A stretch of DNA of 64,000 bases from Maylandia zebra. Taxonomy: Eukaryota > Chordata > Actinopteri > Cichliformes > Cichlidae. This document shows, one piece after another, positions 40,001 through 49,400 of the stretch (the first letter of the stretch is position 1; every line of letters begins with the position of its first letter). Under the pieces are notes generated by a model, which worked only from the letters and a program-made list of their open reading frames with translations, searched no databases and was not told the origin of the DNA. The position numbers and the translations under genes were made by a program. The stretch covers positions 35,069,033 through 35,133,032 of the forward strand of contig NC_135170.1 in the NCBI RefSeq assembly GCF_041146795.1. Direction: 5' to 3'.

Positions 40001-43000
40001 CCTCACGCTCCACCTCATGATGCTTAATCGACGTAATCAACCTTAATTTGATGCAGTGTGAAAAAAAATGCACAGAAATCAATTATTTTTCAAGAAATAT
40101 TAAATAGATTCAACATCTTTCTTCAACAAAATTGCAGACTGCACAGATGGTACCTTCCCAAAGGAAAATGTACTATATCTTACTAGGGTATATATATTAG
40201 ACTTAATAGTCACTATATACAGTAATTGACTTCTATTCATTTTACATCAAATTAAAACTTTGGGTGTCAGATAATTATTTATTAAAAGCTAGACATTTTA
40301 AATGAGAATAAGAAAGAAAAGTATGTCTTTGTGCCCCCTTTTCCCTGTTAATGCCCTATCGGCCCCCCTGGCTAAACTTTGCTAGATCCGCCCCTGCACA
40401 GTTACCAGCGTCAGCTACGTAGAAAAAGATCCTGGTGTAGAAAGTAATATTAAATAAATTGTAACAACAGCTTATCAAGCTTAAACGTGCTGCTGTTGTT
40501 CAGCCGCTGGTTTGCTCTTTCTGGCGCAAAGTGGACCAAAAACAAACAAGAGAGACTCACGACAGAAAAGCCGATCAGCTGATCATTAGCAGTTTCACAA
40601 TTGAAGTAGCAGCCGGAGAGCGAGAGGCAGTCGCTCGTTAAGCTTAACGTGGGAATGCTTTACAAACATTCAGAGATGGACTTACACACTTGCTTTACTT
40701 CTCTCGGGGATAACTTTGTCGGAGATGAAATGCCAGGTTGCTAGCGAAGCTCCAAATGCTATCCAGACCACCGACAGGTCCCGCATGCCACAGCTGCTCT
40801 ATCACGTGATGCATACTGCTCCGACGTTCTGAGGCGAGTTACGGCGTGTTGCAAGTTTTGTGAGGTGCTTTCGTGATATTTAATGGATCGGATTACCTTT
40901 TTTATTTTTCTCCGATATCCGATCCAGTAATTTAGGTCAGTATCGGACCGATACTGATACGTAATATCGGATCGGTCCATCTCTAGTGGAGAGCAGTCAC
41001 ATCCTGGGTGCATCTCAAAGACAACAAGGGCAGCATTACCTGTAATTTACTACCATGTTGAATTAACCACAGACAGTCAGTGCTGATGTTTCTGTTGTCT
41101 TCTGCGAATGGGGACATGTGACTAACGACAGCCAATCAGGCAGCGAACCTGAGCGTCAGCATCATTCCTAGGGAGTCTGAATTTCTACCAGTCCAACAAT
41201 ACTTGGAAAAAAATAAATAAAAAAAATTAAACAGGAGGAGTTTTTTAGGAGAATGTAGGTTTAAGTTTTTAAAAATATTTTTGGAAAAAACTTGGAGTAA
41301 TTTGGAGCCATAATCCAGCAGCTGCCTGTGACGTTACAGTGCAAAGCAGGGAACTCCAGACCTCGAGGGCCGGTGTCCTGCAGGTTTTAGATGTGTCCTT
41401 GATCCATCACAGCTGATCTAAATGGCTAAATGACCTCCTCAACATGTCTTGAAGTTCTCCAGAAGCCTGGGAATGAACTAATCATTTGATTCGGTGTGTT
41501 GACCCAGGGTGAGCTCTAAAACCTGCAGGACACCGGCCCTCGAGGCCTGGAGTTGCCCACCCTGCTGTACAGTAATGCTTAAAGCGTTTCCTGTATCCAT
41601 CGTTTGCACTGAACACAGACCATCTGTGGAAACGTCACTGGTTTTCCTGCACATGAAATGTCAGATGATCACCAGACTCATTAAGATGAATTTTTATGGA
41701 TAAATAATGTTTGAATCAAATGTTCATTTGATCCATTCTGTAGTTAATGGGAAAACGTAGGATTAACATAGACTGTACATCAAAGACGGCTGTCGAGAGC
41801 AGGATGGTTACATTTTGAAGGCCCAGCTTCAGCCATGCTGGCTTTTTTCACAGACAGAAATTACCATATGTAGACGAGCGGGTGGAGTGCCAGATAATTA
41901 GCCGGCTTGGTTAGCAAACTGCATTCATAGACTATGTGGGCAGACACGATACCTGCTAATTAGTGCTGAATAACATCCAATTAAAATCCTAGAATTTCAC
42001 ACATCAAAACTGGAGCCCAGACTTCTTGGGTGGCATGTCAGTACAATTAACTGCGCAGCAGGAAAAGTATTGGTCAGATGATTGTATTAAAAATGCTCCA
42101 AATACTCCAGAGGTCCAATTCAGGGACTCCAGTGAGGTGAAGCTTCACAGCTACAGTTACTTGTGCCATCCACCTGACGGTCAACTTAGTGAGATCCTTA
42201 AAAAAATCATTTTATTTAATTGATTAAATTAACAAACATTTTTGTGTTAGTCTGTAAACATCTTATCTGTAAAGTTGGGTATTTTAAACCGACTCGCTTT
42301 GAGACTGCCTCTAGTGGACGTTAGAGGAACTGCAGTTTGATACATTGTAACAAACTGCACTTCCTGTCCAAAGCATCATGTGTTCTCTGGTAAATGTCCT
42401 GTATTTGTATAGCGCCTTACTAGTCCCTAAGGACCCCAAAGCACTTTACACATCCAGTCATCCACACATTCACACACTGGTGTGTGACCACCACCAGTAG
42501 GCAACGGGTGAAGTGTCTCGCCCAAGGACACAACGACCGAGACTGTCCAAGCCGGGGCTCGAACCGGCAACCTTCCGATTACAAGACAAACACCCAACTC
42601 TTGAGCCACGATCGCCTCTGATACTAATAAAATAAGATATTTTGTCTTGAAGGATAACACGGGTTTGATCCACTTGGTGAAAGTGGGAAGGAAAAACTTT
42701 TTAACAGGAAGAAACCAGGCTCAGAGAGGGGCAGCCATCTGCTGGGACCAGTCAGGGGAGGAAGTTGTATCTACTTTATTGTATATGTGATTTAAATATG
42801 CTTTTTCTTTTTTTTCTCTCCTTTCTCAGGTACGTCGGCGTGAGTCACCCGGTGTCTGTGCACCTTTACTTCCTGTCCGACCAGTACCAGGGCTACCTGG
42901 TCCATCATGTGGCTACCAACCAAGCCTCTAACCAGTTGGAAACCCTGGAGACCTGGGTAGCCGCCAAAGACCACTTCACCCTGACCAGCTCTCCACATGC

Positions 43001-46000
43001 CGCTAACAGGCTCCAACACATCCAGGTCAGACTTGTGTCTTTATGAGGGCTCTCTTAACTAAACATAAACCTGGACATCGTTCTGCAGTCACCGTTTTGG
43101 GTTTATTATTACCTCAGTTTACATGCCTTAATATATTCTCAGTTACAAAAATGTCCCAGGATGCTTTAATGTTTTTAAGTCTAAGAAATGATTGATCCCT
43201 GCAGGGAAGTAAAAACAAGGACTAAAAGCAAATATTCAAAAATTAGAAAGCAGGTAAATAGAAAAACGTGTAGGTGAAAATACAAAAATTTAGAGTGAAT
43301 CTCCAATCTCACAGGATTACAGAGAAACGAAAGACAGCAGAGACGTGAACAAGAGCATCCCACACACGGCCGATGTGACTGTGACGGTTGTACCACGCTG
43401 GGACTCCAACAGTTCAATATTTCTGCTGCAGAAATGTTAAGTTGTGGTTTTATGACCGGCTAGAACAGGTTAATTAAAGCCAACAGTGAACGCTAACAGA
43501 TCAGCCCCCTGCAGTGACGCTGACGTATTCTAGAGCAGCTTTCACACATTTTCAGCCAGTTTCAGGAGAAACCAGTCGGAATACTTTGTAAAGTTTTCCT
43601 TTGTCACAAGACAAGAGCCAGAAGGAAGCGACATCACGTGTAACAGTGTGACGTAAAGTCTATAAAAACGAGTTCTTGGATAGAAGGAGGTCACTGATTG
43701 TGCGAGCTCGATCTCATCGGCCGGGTCAGTTCAAAGCCGGGGTCCTGGTGGCAAAACCAGCCAGCTTTAGATCGGATCAGCCACGAGGGACCAGCCTGAA
43801 GCTCTGAGGCCCAGGAGTCGACACTTCTGCGGTGTAGCTTGAGGCCAGACACGACATGCTTTAAAAGTGATCAGTAAAATATTAAAGTGAACTCTAAAAA
43901 TATACAGGAAGCCAAAACCGGCCTGAACTAGGACTAAAACCAGTAAAGAAGCTGAGTTGGTGCATTCTGGCCTAACTGGAGGTGAGAGAGTGACTTTTTG
44001 TTGATGCCAGAGAGGAGAGAGTTGGAGGAATCGAGCCTGGAGAACAGCTGGTAGGCTCCTATCAGTAAACGCGTCTCACGTGCACCTTTCTCTAACCGAT
44101 GTCTAAACTCTGTCAAGCTGCAGCGCATTCGTATAGACAGCTTTAAGAGTCGTCTCTGACCTTTCTGCTGTTCAGGTGGGGACCGACTGGGATCCTAAGG
44201 AGCGTCTCTTCAGGAACTGGGGGCGTCTCCTGGGGCCAGAGGACGAGCCGGTGGCCGTGCAGCGCTGGAGCCGGAGCCAGAGCAACCTGACGGCTACGAT
44301 TGTCTGGATCGACCCCACCAACGTCATCGCCGCCACCTACGACATCCTGGTGGACGCCTCCGCTGAGGTCACACACTACCGGCCGCCTCTCACCTCCCCG
44401 CTGAGGCCCGGCACGTGGACACTGAGGGTGCTGCACCACTGGAGCCCGCTGGGCCAGACCAGCTTCATCGTGGCTCCTCTGGAGTTTCACAGGCAAAGGC
44501 CGATACAGCAAGGTGGGTGATCGGACCTCATCCTGCTTAGAAGCACGAGTGCAGGGTTTCCAGGAAATATACAGGACCAAGGGAGCTCTACCTGTAAAGA
44601 ATAAGTGCAGGTTTAAAACCTCCCTGAGATGGGAAGTCTCTGTTTTGTGCTTGTTCTTGTGAGTCAGACTTGGACTTTTACACATCATTGCAAGTTTTCT
44701 CATCTGTTTTGGCTAAACCAAGTTTACAGCCTCATACTTCAGTAGAAATTCATTGGTGGTTAAAAGAAAACGTGTGTTCTTAGTAATCAGAGTACTTTTA
44801 TCCACTGGATTCATTTCACTTACATGCACAGCGAGTTATTTCATTTCATTTATTTATAAAGCACATTTAATAACAGGTTGGGCTTAACCCTGGCACAAAG
44901 TGTCGGCCTGCAGAAACTCTCCTGGAAACAAGTGTTAACTATATGCAGGATCTTCATACTTGTTCATGTCAATAGCAGATACTTAAATTACACAGAGCAG
45001 AGGCCCTCCTGTCACAGCTGTCAGCACCATGCAAACATATATTTATAGTGGCGTATCCAATCGCCCTCTTGCGCCCACACAGGGTCACCTCTGTCCGAAT
45101 TAGCCTGCCCCGGGTTAACCCTCGGTTTGTTTGACCTCCTCGGGCCATGTGTGGGTATCCAGGGGATAACTGCAGGACTAAGTAAAGCTCGGTGCACGAA
45201 TAGACACCGAGGTTTTACAGGGCGCTGCTATGAAGTGCAGGTGGTGCGTGACGTGATCCGATCGGACTGTTGTTGCACAGGCATCTGTAACTGGTGGCTG
45301 TACTTTAAAATAACAGCATTCACCTCCAATTAATTTAGAGAAGACTCCTCAAGCTTCTCGCTAATGAACTATTCCACCGATAATCATTAATTACATTTAA
45401 GCACTTTATTAAAAAGTTAAACAGTTCACAGTAAAGTTTGCAGCATTTTTGTTTGAAATGTCCACTCCTAGCATGGTTTTTATAATTAATGATAAACTAA
45501 AAACGTTGAGTGGTTTGGATTTGGTCAGATCTGTCTGCACAGCCCGTCTGAGGCTTTGCTGCACATGCACAGGACTGCGGGTCAGCAGGCTTCAAAAAGT
45601 GGCTCTTCGTATTGTAAGCTCCTTAAATTTTACTCTTGAAATATGCCTCATGTTGCAGTAATTAAAAAGATGAAGACTTACTGTGAAACTTAAAAACATT
45701 TTTAAGCAATAAGGACTAAAAAAAAAAAACCTTTAAAATTCAGAAAAATGTGCAAAAGATAGAAAGCTGTTATAACTGATACTGAATGGCTACTTGTTCT
45801 GTAGTGAAACCAGCATTCCCTGTCATGACCAGCAGGGGGCGACTCTTGGTTGTGAGACTGACCCTTTCCATGACGTGAAGCAGAAGCTTACAGAATGCGA
45901 ACCTCGTGTGCAGCAGCCGTTAGTTTCTCACTCAGATCCTACTCTTGCTTCCAACTTTTATATACAGTCTTTGGGCCGCGGGGAACCAAAGAAACCTGAA

Positions 46001-46499
46001 AACAAAATGAAATGTGCGTCTTTGTTTGGATAAACATTTTCTGTGCTTACTGTTGTTACATTTGATTTGTTTCCTTATTTCTTACCTGCGTCTTACGTAG
46101 ACGATGTTACTTTTTGTGGCAGCTCAGGTCCCAGTTTAACTCAGACTTTCTTTGTCCTTCTGCTGTTGGACTCCAGAGGACGCTCTGCGGCTGCACGGCG
46201 GACCAGCCAAGAACTCCTACATGGAGCAGAGCTTCCACGGCCTCAACCCGGTCCTGCAGCTGCCGGTGAGCCTGGGCGCTGTCGAGGAGGCCGAGGCCAA
46301 CGCCAGTCTGACGGGGGCGCCGTTGCGTCGCTGGCTGGACGGGCTGCTGGAGGGCTACTGGTCCGCCTCAGACGTCTGCTCGATGGGCCCCAGCGCCTGT
46401 CCGGTCATGCAGCGCTGCCGACTCACCGCGTGGAGCTCCGCCAGCCCCGATCCAAAATCCGAACTGAGCCTGCCCAGAGAGGATGGGCGGATAAGGTAG
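8912..46499 (+). CDS. xylt1: Peptide O-xylosyltransferase 1, 11 coding exons, 935 aa
   Basis: The product transfers xylose from UDP-xylose to serines of proteoglycan core proteins, the first step of chondroitin/heparan sulfate linker synthesis, in the Golgi. Coding exons: 8912-9196, 19734-20286, 22788-22954, 24405-24607, 30982-31062, 31749-31965, 32307-32483, 37027-37295, 42830-43025, 44176-44512, 46177-46499; phases agree at every join. Domains: short cytosolic N-terminus, signal anchor at about 17-36, stem to about 240, Cys-containing [17 protein letters not shown] segment, GT14 catalytic domain from about 280 (QWDED 287-291; [41 protein letters not shown]), and the XT C-terminal domain from about 640 with TDWD (719-722), the DWD motif reported as essential in human [13 protein letters not shown] at the N-terminus and SHRPKEKV in exon 2 identify XYLT1 rather than XYLT2. 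Human XYLT1 is 959 aa; this stem is shorter. In zebrafish xylt1 affects chondrocyte maturation. No break is seen. Confidence 0.97.
10852..10902. repeat. (GT)n microsatellite
   Basis: About 25 uninterrupted GT units in xylt1 intron 1. Confidence 0.95.
11800..11960. repeat. possible teleost interspersed repeat
   Basis: The stretch CCAATGGCCAGCAGGAGGCA, followed by GTATAGAAGTCTGTGGGAAA and a CTCAGTAAACA segment, resembles a repeat I recall from several teleost genomes. There is no second full copy in the window, so the call rests on memory. Confidence 0.35.
12575..12612. repeat. (CA)n microsatellite
   Basis: About 19 uninterrupted CA units in xylt1 intron 1. Confidence 0.95.
13262..13790. repeat. 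decayed tandem/paragraph repeat
   Basis: Variants of CATGATGTTGAGATCAGGG and CTCTGTTTTTGGACTTGGTT return several times at irregular spacing (near 13271, 13366-13385, 13540-13558 and 13630-13660). The copies differ by substitutions and indels. A related CGATGTTGAGATCAGAGCTC occurs again at about 30595 in intron 4. Confidence 0.55.
14694..14755. repeat. long GC-rich inverted repeat
   Basis: Arms of 24 bp (14694-14717 and 14732-14755) pair at 23 of 24 positions around a 14-base spacer that contains GAAACGTTTC, itself a palindrome. It adjoins the repeat described at 14742-14810. Confidence 0.85.
14742..14810 (+). repeat. dispersed repeat fragment shared with 63830-63900
   Basis: From CGTCCAGATGAACAGAATCA to GATTGAACATGCATCAAGA the sequence matches the reverse complement of about 63830-63900 with few differences. 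That shows a dispersed element. The layout (ACGAAACGTTTC-type segment next to this block) recalls the terminal region of fish Penelope-like elements, but the family is a guess. Confidence 0.6.
16114..17109. mobile_element. non-autonomous hAT-like DNA transposon
   Basis: The ends read TAGGGCTGCCACGATTAATC and, from the other side, TAGGGCTGCCACAAACGATT: imperfect terminal inverted repeats. A perfect 8-bp duplication CTTTGTAG flanks it (16106-16113 and 17110-17117). Near both ends, motifs like TAGTCGACTA and AATCGACTA repeat, as expected of subterminal transposase sites. The 996-bp body has no transposase ORF. 8-bp duplications and TAGGG-type ends fit the hAT superfamily. Confidence 0.85.
18859..19158. 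repeat. cluster of (TG)n, (CA)n and (TG)n arrays
   Basis: Three arrays lie in 300 bp: GT at 18859-18881, CA at 18972-19019 and TG (with TGCG interruptions) at 19117-19158. The middle array is complementary to both neighbours. Confidence 0.95.
19734..20286 (+). CDS. xylt1: xylt1 coding exon 2
   Basis: Residues 96-279 plus one base: SHRPKEKV stem segment, basic linker and the [17 protein letters not shown] and [14 protein letters not shown] segments. The acceptor is CATTCCTTGCAG and the donor GAAG|GTAAGA. Confidence 0.95.
20287..22787 (+). other. xylt1 intron 2
   Basis: No gene seen. The 21950-22330 part is less AT-monotonous than its surroundings and carries TAAT-core motifs, a possible regulatory patch. 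Confidence 0.6.
22788..22954 (+). CDS. xylt1: xylt1 coding exon 3
   Basis: Residues 280-335, start of the catalytic domain: [24 protein letters not shown] and YYIHVDQ. The donor is CAG|GTAGGA, phase 0. Confidence 0.95.
22955..24404 (+). other. xylt1 intron 3
   Basis: Non-repetitive and AT-rich; no gene or clear repeat seen. Confidence 0.6.
24405..24607 (+). CDS. xylt1: xylt1 coding exon 4
   Basis: Encodes [15 protein letters not shown] through [19 protein letters not shown] to [13 protein letters not shown], core of the GT14 fold. The acceptor is CCTCTCTCAG; the donor GTAAGA is in phase 2. Confidence 0.96.
24608..30981 (+). other. xylt1 intron 4 (6.4 kb)
   Basis: No gene seen. It holds a 12-bp inverted repeat of homeodomain-like sites (26736-26774) and two copies of a 30-bp segment (26146-26175 and 27877-27906). 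Confidence 0.6.
26736..26774. promoter_or_regulatory. perfect inverted repeat of TCATTA/TAATGA sites
   Basis: ATGTCATTAGCA (26736-26747) and its exact reverse complement TGCTAATGACAT (26763-26774) flank a 15-base GC-rich spacer. Each arm holds a TAAT-type homeodomain core. A GCAAAT POU-like half-site lies about 40 bases upstream. Function is inferred only. Confidence 0.4.
30982..31062 (+). CDS. xylt1: xylt1 coding exon 5
   Basis: A short 81-nt exon encoding [17 protein letters not shown] and [10 protein letters not shown]. The acceptor is TCTCTCCTCAG and the donor CG|GTAAGG, phase 2. Confidence 0.95.
31063..31748 (+). other. xylt1 intron 5
   Basis: Nothing recognised beyond intronic sequence. 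Confidence 0.6.
31749..31965 (+). CDS. xylt1: xylt1 coding exon 6
   Basis: Encodes [19 protein letters not shown], the [20 protein letters not shown] segment and YAYTLLPAE. The donor is GAG|GTAACG, phase 0. Confidence 0.96.
31966..32306 (+). other. xylt1 intron 6
   Basis: A 341-bp intron, AT-rich, beginning with a short AC run. Confidence 0.7.
32307..32483 (+). CDS. xylt1: xylt1 coding exon 7
   Basis: Encodes [20 protein letters not shown] and the Cys-rich [20 protein letters not shown], almost invariant among XYLT1/2. The donor is CAG|GTAGGA, phase 0. Confidence 0.97.
32484..37026 (+). other. xylt1 intron 7 (4.5 kb)
   Basis: No gene or confident repeat seen. Apparent ORFs are short and random in composition. 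Confidence 0.6.
37027..37295 (+). CDS. xylt1: xylt1 coding exon 8
   Basis: Encodes [20 protein letters not shown] through [13 protein letters not shown] and [20 protein letters not shown]. The acceptor is CTCCTGACCGCAG; the donor AG|GTACGA is in phase 2. A longer open frame across this exon is an overlapping wrong frame. Confidence 0.96.
39613..40985. mobile_element. non-autonomous hAT-like DNA transposon
   Basis: The ends read TAGAGATGGCACGATACCAC and, from the other side, TAGAGATGGACCGATCCGAT. A perfect 8-bp duplication GTGGAGAG flanks it (39605-39612 and 40986-40993). Repeated CCGATAC/CCGATATC motifs crowd both ends. There is no transposase ORF in 1373 bp. The duplication length and ends fit hAT. 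Confidence 0.87.
41341..41567. mobile_element. short MITE with long terminal inverted repeats
   Basis: ACCTCGAGGGCCGGTGTCCT near the left end is mirrored by AGGACACCGGCCCTCGAGGC on the right; the arms extend about 50 bp with few mismatches. The flanking hexamer TACAGT (41335-41340 and 41568-41573) may be its target duplication. There is no coding capacity. I recall very similar elements as common in teleosts. Confidence 0.75.
41830..42000. promoter_or_regulatory. candidate intronic regulatory patch
   Basis: Contains GATAATTAGC, GCTAATTAGT and CCAATTAAAAT within 120 bp, separated by mixed-composition sequence rather than simple repeats. Only the pattern is seen; conservation is untested. Confidence 0.3.
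42389..42620 (-). mobile_element. tRNA-derived SINE
   Basis: On the minus strand the head reads GCGATCGTGGCTCAAGAGTT (box A-like) followed by GGTTCGAGCCCCGGC (box B-like), the two RNA polymerase III promoter boxes. The body has TTGGGCGAGACACTTCACCC and the tail GTGCTTTGGGGTCCTTAGGG, as in the copy at 3229-3432. No clear target duplication was found. Confidence 0.75.
42652..42765. repeat. interspersed repeat fragment
   Basis: The segment GGTGAAAGTGGGAAGGAAAA followed by GAAGAAACCAGGCTCAGAGA and GGCAGCCATCTGCTGGGACC resembles a repeat I recall as abundant in teleosts. It has no second copy in the window. Confidence 0.45.
42830..43025 (+). CDS. xylt1: xylt1 coding exon 9
   Basis: Encodes [20 protein letters not shown], the [14 protein letters not shown] segment and NRLQHIQ, start of the XT C-terminal domain. 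A strong T-rich tract precedes the TTTCTCAG acceptor; the donor is CAG|GTCAGA, phase 0. Confidence 0.95.
43026..44175 (+). other. xylt1 intron 9
   Basis: No gene or confident repeat seen. Confidence 0.6.
44176..44512 (+). CDS. xylt1: xylt1 coding exon 10
   Basis: Opens with [20 protein letters not shown], holding the DWD motif, then [20 protein letters not shown] and the [20 protein letters not shown] segment. The donor G|GTGGGT is in phase 1; a long antisense frame here is a shadow. Confidence 0.96.
44513..46176 (+). other. xylt1 intron 10
   Basis: No gene seen. A CCAGCAGGGGGCGACTC segment near 45830 resembles a piece of a dispersed fish repeat. Confidence 0.55.
46177..46499 (+). CDS. xylt1: xylt1 terminal coding exon 11
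   Basis: Encodes [20 protein letters not shown] through [20 protein letters not shown] to EDGRIR and stop TAG at 46497-46499. This C-terminus is highly conserved in XYLT1. Confidence 0.97.
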
Positions 46500-49400
46500 C
46501 AGGCGGACGGACTGAGGGAGGATGAGGCGAGGGAAAATGAAGGAAAACACGGGGCTGACGTCCCGTTTGTGTCCAGTATTTATTTATTTAAAGTCTGTGA
46601 GCGTGAACAGAGAGGACAGATGGAGCATCAGAGGGAACAGTGGGAAGAGACACTGAGGAAAATCTTCTCCTTCAGTCCTCATTCGGTCTGCTCTCACTTT
46701 TATTTAGGACTACAAAGCTGTGCGTGCTCGAGTGAGTGAGTGAAAGTGTGTTAAGAGTGTTCGCAGAACTTTATACCTCTTGTTGTACGAGTGTCTCCCT
46801 GAGTTTAGGGTCACATGCTGAGAACAGACGTGGTTGCTCGTTCTTTAGGCCCATTATTTAAAATCTCCAACGTAAACCTGAATCAAGCCTCAGAATGAGA
46901 TTTTTTTTATGCTACTAGTTTAAAACCCAAAATCAGCCTCTTAAAAAACAAAATCTGATTTAAACTGTGTCACAGGTTTTTTTTTTCCTTTTGGCTCTGA
47001 CGTCAGCGAGAAAGGATGTGCACAAAGCCTGTGAGATAAACAGATTATTTTGAACACTGAATCATGCAAAGCTACTCTGATGGAGTCCAAGAATAAAAAT
47101 AGAGCTGGAAGGGAGCAGAACAGCCCACTTTAAGCACAGTATGTGATTTCTGAAAGCTTTTTTTTTAAATGTCCTGTTGAGCTGGAAAAATTTCTGTTTT
47201 TTCTTCTTTAAAAAGAAAAATCGGTTTAAGTAAAATCTAGAAATATTTAACTAATAACTGCTGACATTTAACTGTAAAAATGTTCTTTTTTACATCAATG
47301 CCGTGTCTGTATGAACCATCCACAGAAGCAGCTGTAGATGCAAATCCCACCGCAGCGACTGTATCGATGATTTTGCCTTTAACCAGCTTCCCAGAGATAA
47401 AGAGCCTGAAATCAGTTCTCAGCAACCACAGATCTTCTCACAGAGCCAGTTGGGTATCAGGGGAAATTATGATTAATCTTTTAAAGTGATCATCTATGGA
47501 CAGAATATATTTAACGAGTTTTCTTAAGTTGTTCGGACTCTGTGTGTTTTCTTTCTGTGCCATGTCTGAATCCCTCAGACTTGAAGTGAGACGTCCGCGT
47601 CCTCTTTCCTTTAATCTGCACACGTTACAAAGCGACAAACTTTCTGCTGTACAAACGGTTACCCGATTAATTTATTCAAAACTTTTTCTTTTGTTTGTTT
47701 GTTTTTTACATAAATGGGACCAAAGCTGGAGCCCAGCAGCTCTGAAGAAGTTCTAAGAGTCTGAGCGTGTGGAGCACGAACGTGTCGGTTCTACGCAGGT
47801 CTGTGAGGGTTACATTTATTTACGGTTACATTAAGCGGCCATAATGAGTTGAATTTAAAACCTCTGCAGTTTAATACCAAATTCAACTCATTTATTTTTT
47901 TCTATTCAAACTCAAACTGATTCAGAGCCATTTTTACATCCGGTGTGTATTTTTCATATATCGAGCGAGTCTACGTAAAGCTGTGTTTTGTAAAAACCTG
48001 ACAGATGATGTACAGTTTTTAAGTTAATGAGTATTAAGATGCAGATGTTTGGACTGTGACGGTGTCGCAGAAGTGGTGGCGTTGTGTGAAAACGTTCCTG
48101 AGATGTTCTGACTCTGGAGGACGGTCCCAGGCGAGGGCGTCCCGCTGCGCTTCGCCGCGGCGCCGTCCATATGTCCGACCAGCCCGTTCCTCCGTCTCCT
48201 CTTTGTCGTCGTCTCTCGCTGGGAGCTGTGCTGCTGTGCCTTAGCTGTTCTCCTGTCTTTAGGAAACCCTCCTGAAAGCATCTGTAAAGTCTAAAAACTG
48301 AAAAATTAAAGACAAAGATTTGTTGTGAATGCCTTACAAACGATCTTGGTGGTTTTAAAGTACAATTTCTAAAAAATAAAAACAATCTCCCTTTAGTTTG
48401 TGTCTGAGCTCGTGTCATACGTTCATGTGGCCCAGAGTCGCTGCAGCTTTGTGTTTACTAATGTTTGTCATTTTCTTTTGGTTTTTAATTCAGTTTTGTT
48501 TTATAGTTTTTTTAATAATGTGTGGAGGGCGTGTGTCACACACCAGGTTTAGGAGAATCAGCTGTTACAATAAAAACTGTTACGTTTTCTGTCTGTTTAC
48601 ATCCAGAGTCACACATCCATCAACGCCTCATCAGAAACATTGTAATAACTTTATCAAACATATGAAAACTAACGATATTTACTGTGTTTGTTTGTTTTTT
48701 TTTAATAGTTTAAGTCACAAGGATTGTTCCAGTTTTACAGACTAGTTTTATTTTAACTATTTTTTTCCCCAAATCTAGTCTCAGTTGAACATAATGGCCT
48801 TGAATTGATCTTCAGTAAAATCAGGATTTGAGGCTTGCTGATTGAAAACACTTGCAGATCTGCGTTGCCCTGTGGAGGCAGGGCAGGATGATTGTCTGCC
48901 TCTGAACTCGGCCGACAATCAGAACTACAATTCCTCTTCCAGGTACGACACTTCATCAGCCTCCTCAAATTCACCACCACTGATACTATTACTGCTGTGC
49001 TACAGAAGCCAAGATAAAAATCCTCTCCCCGCCAGAGATGACCTGATTTCTCAGGATCCGGAAGGAAGTGCTGATCCTGATCAAACAGTTTCCTTATTTG
49101 TATTTTGTCTAAAAAATAATAATGTGGGATCAGCTCTCCTGGATCCTGTCATCCTTGGTCCAAGTATCTACTAAAGCACTTTGAATACAACTTCGAGTGA
49201 TGCTGTTAATAACAATAATCACATGAGCTCCTCGGTGAGGGTCAAATAGCGCACAGATGTTGAGGATTTCAAATCAGCAGTGAATGAAGAACAGCCAGAG
49301 GAGATGGCGTCATCACCACAGCTGATCGATGACACACAGCCGGAAGGACAGGCCTGATGATCGGGACCACGTGACACCGATTATATCTCAGTCACATTTA

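Larger units (their letters stand above)
37296..42829 (+). other. xylt1 intron 8 (5.5 kb)
   Basis: It contains a hAT-like element (39613-40985), a MITE (41341-41567), a TAAT-rich patch (41830-42000), a tRNA-type SINE (42389-42620) and another repeat fragment (42652-42765). The rest shows no gene. Confidence 0.7.

Noticed and set aside
44143..44703. 186-codon antisense frame over xylt1 exon 10
   Set aside because: It is the shadow of a GC-rich coding exon on the other strand and resembles no protein.
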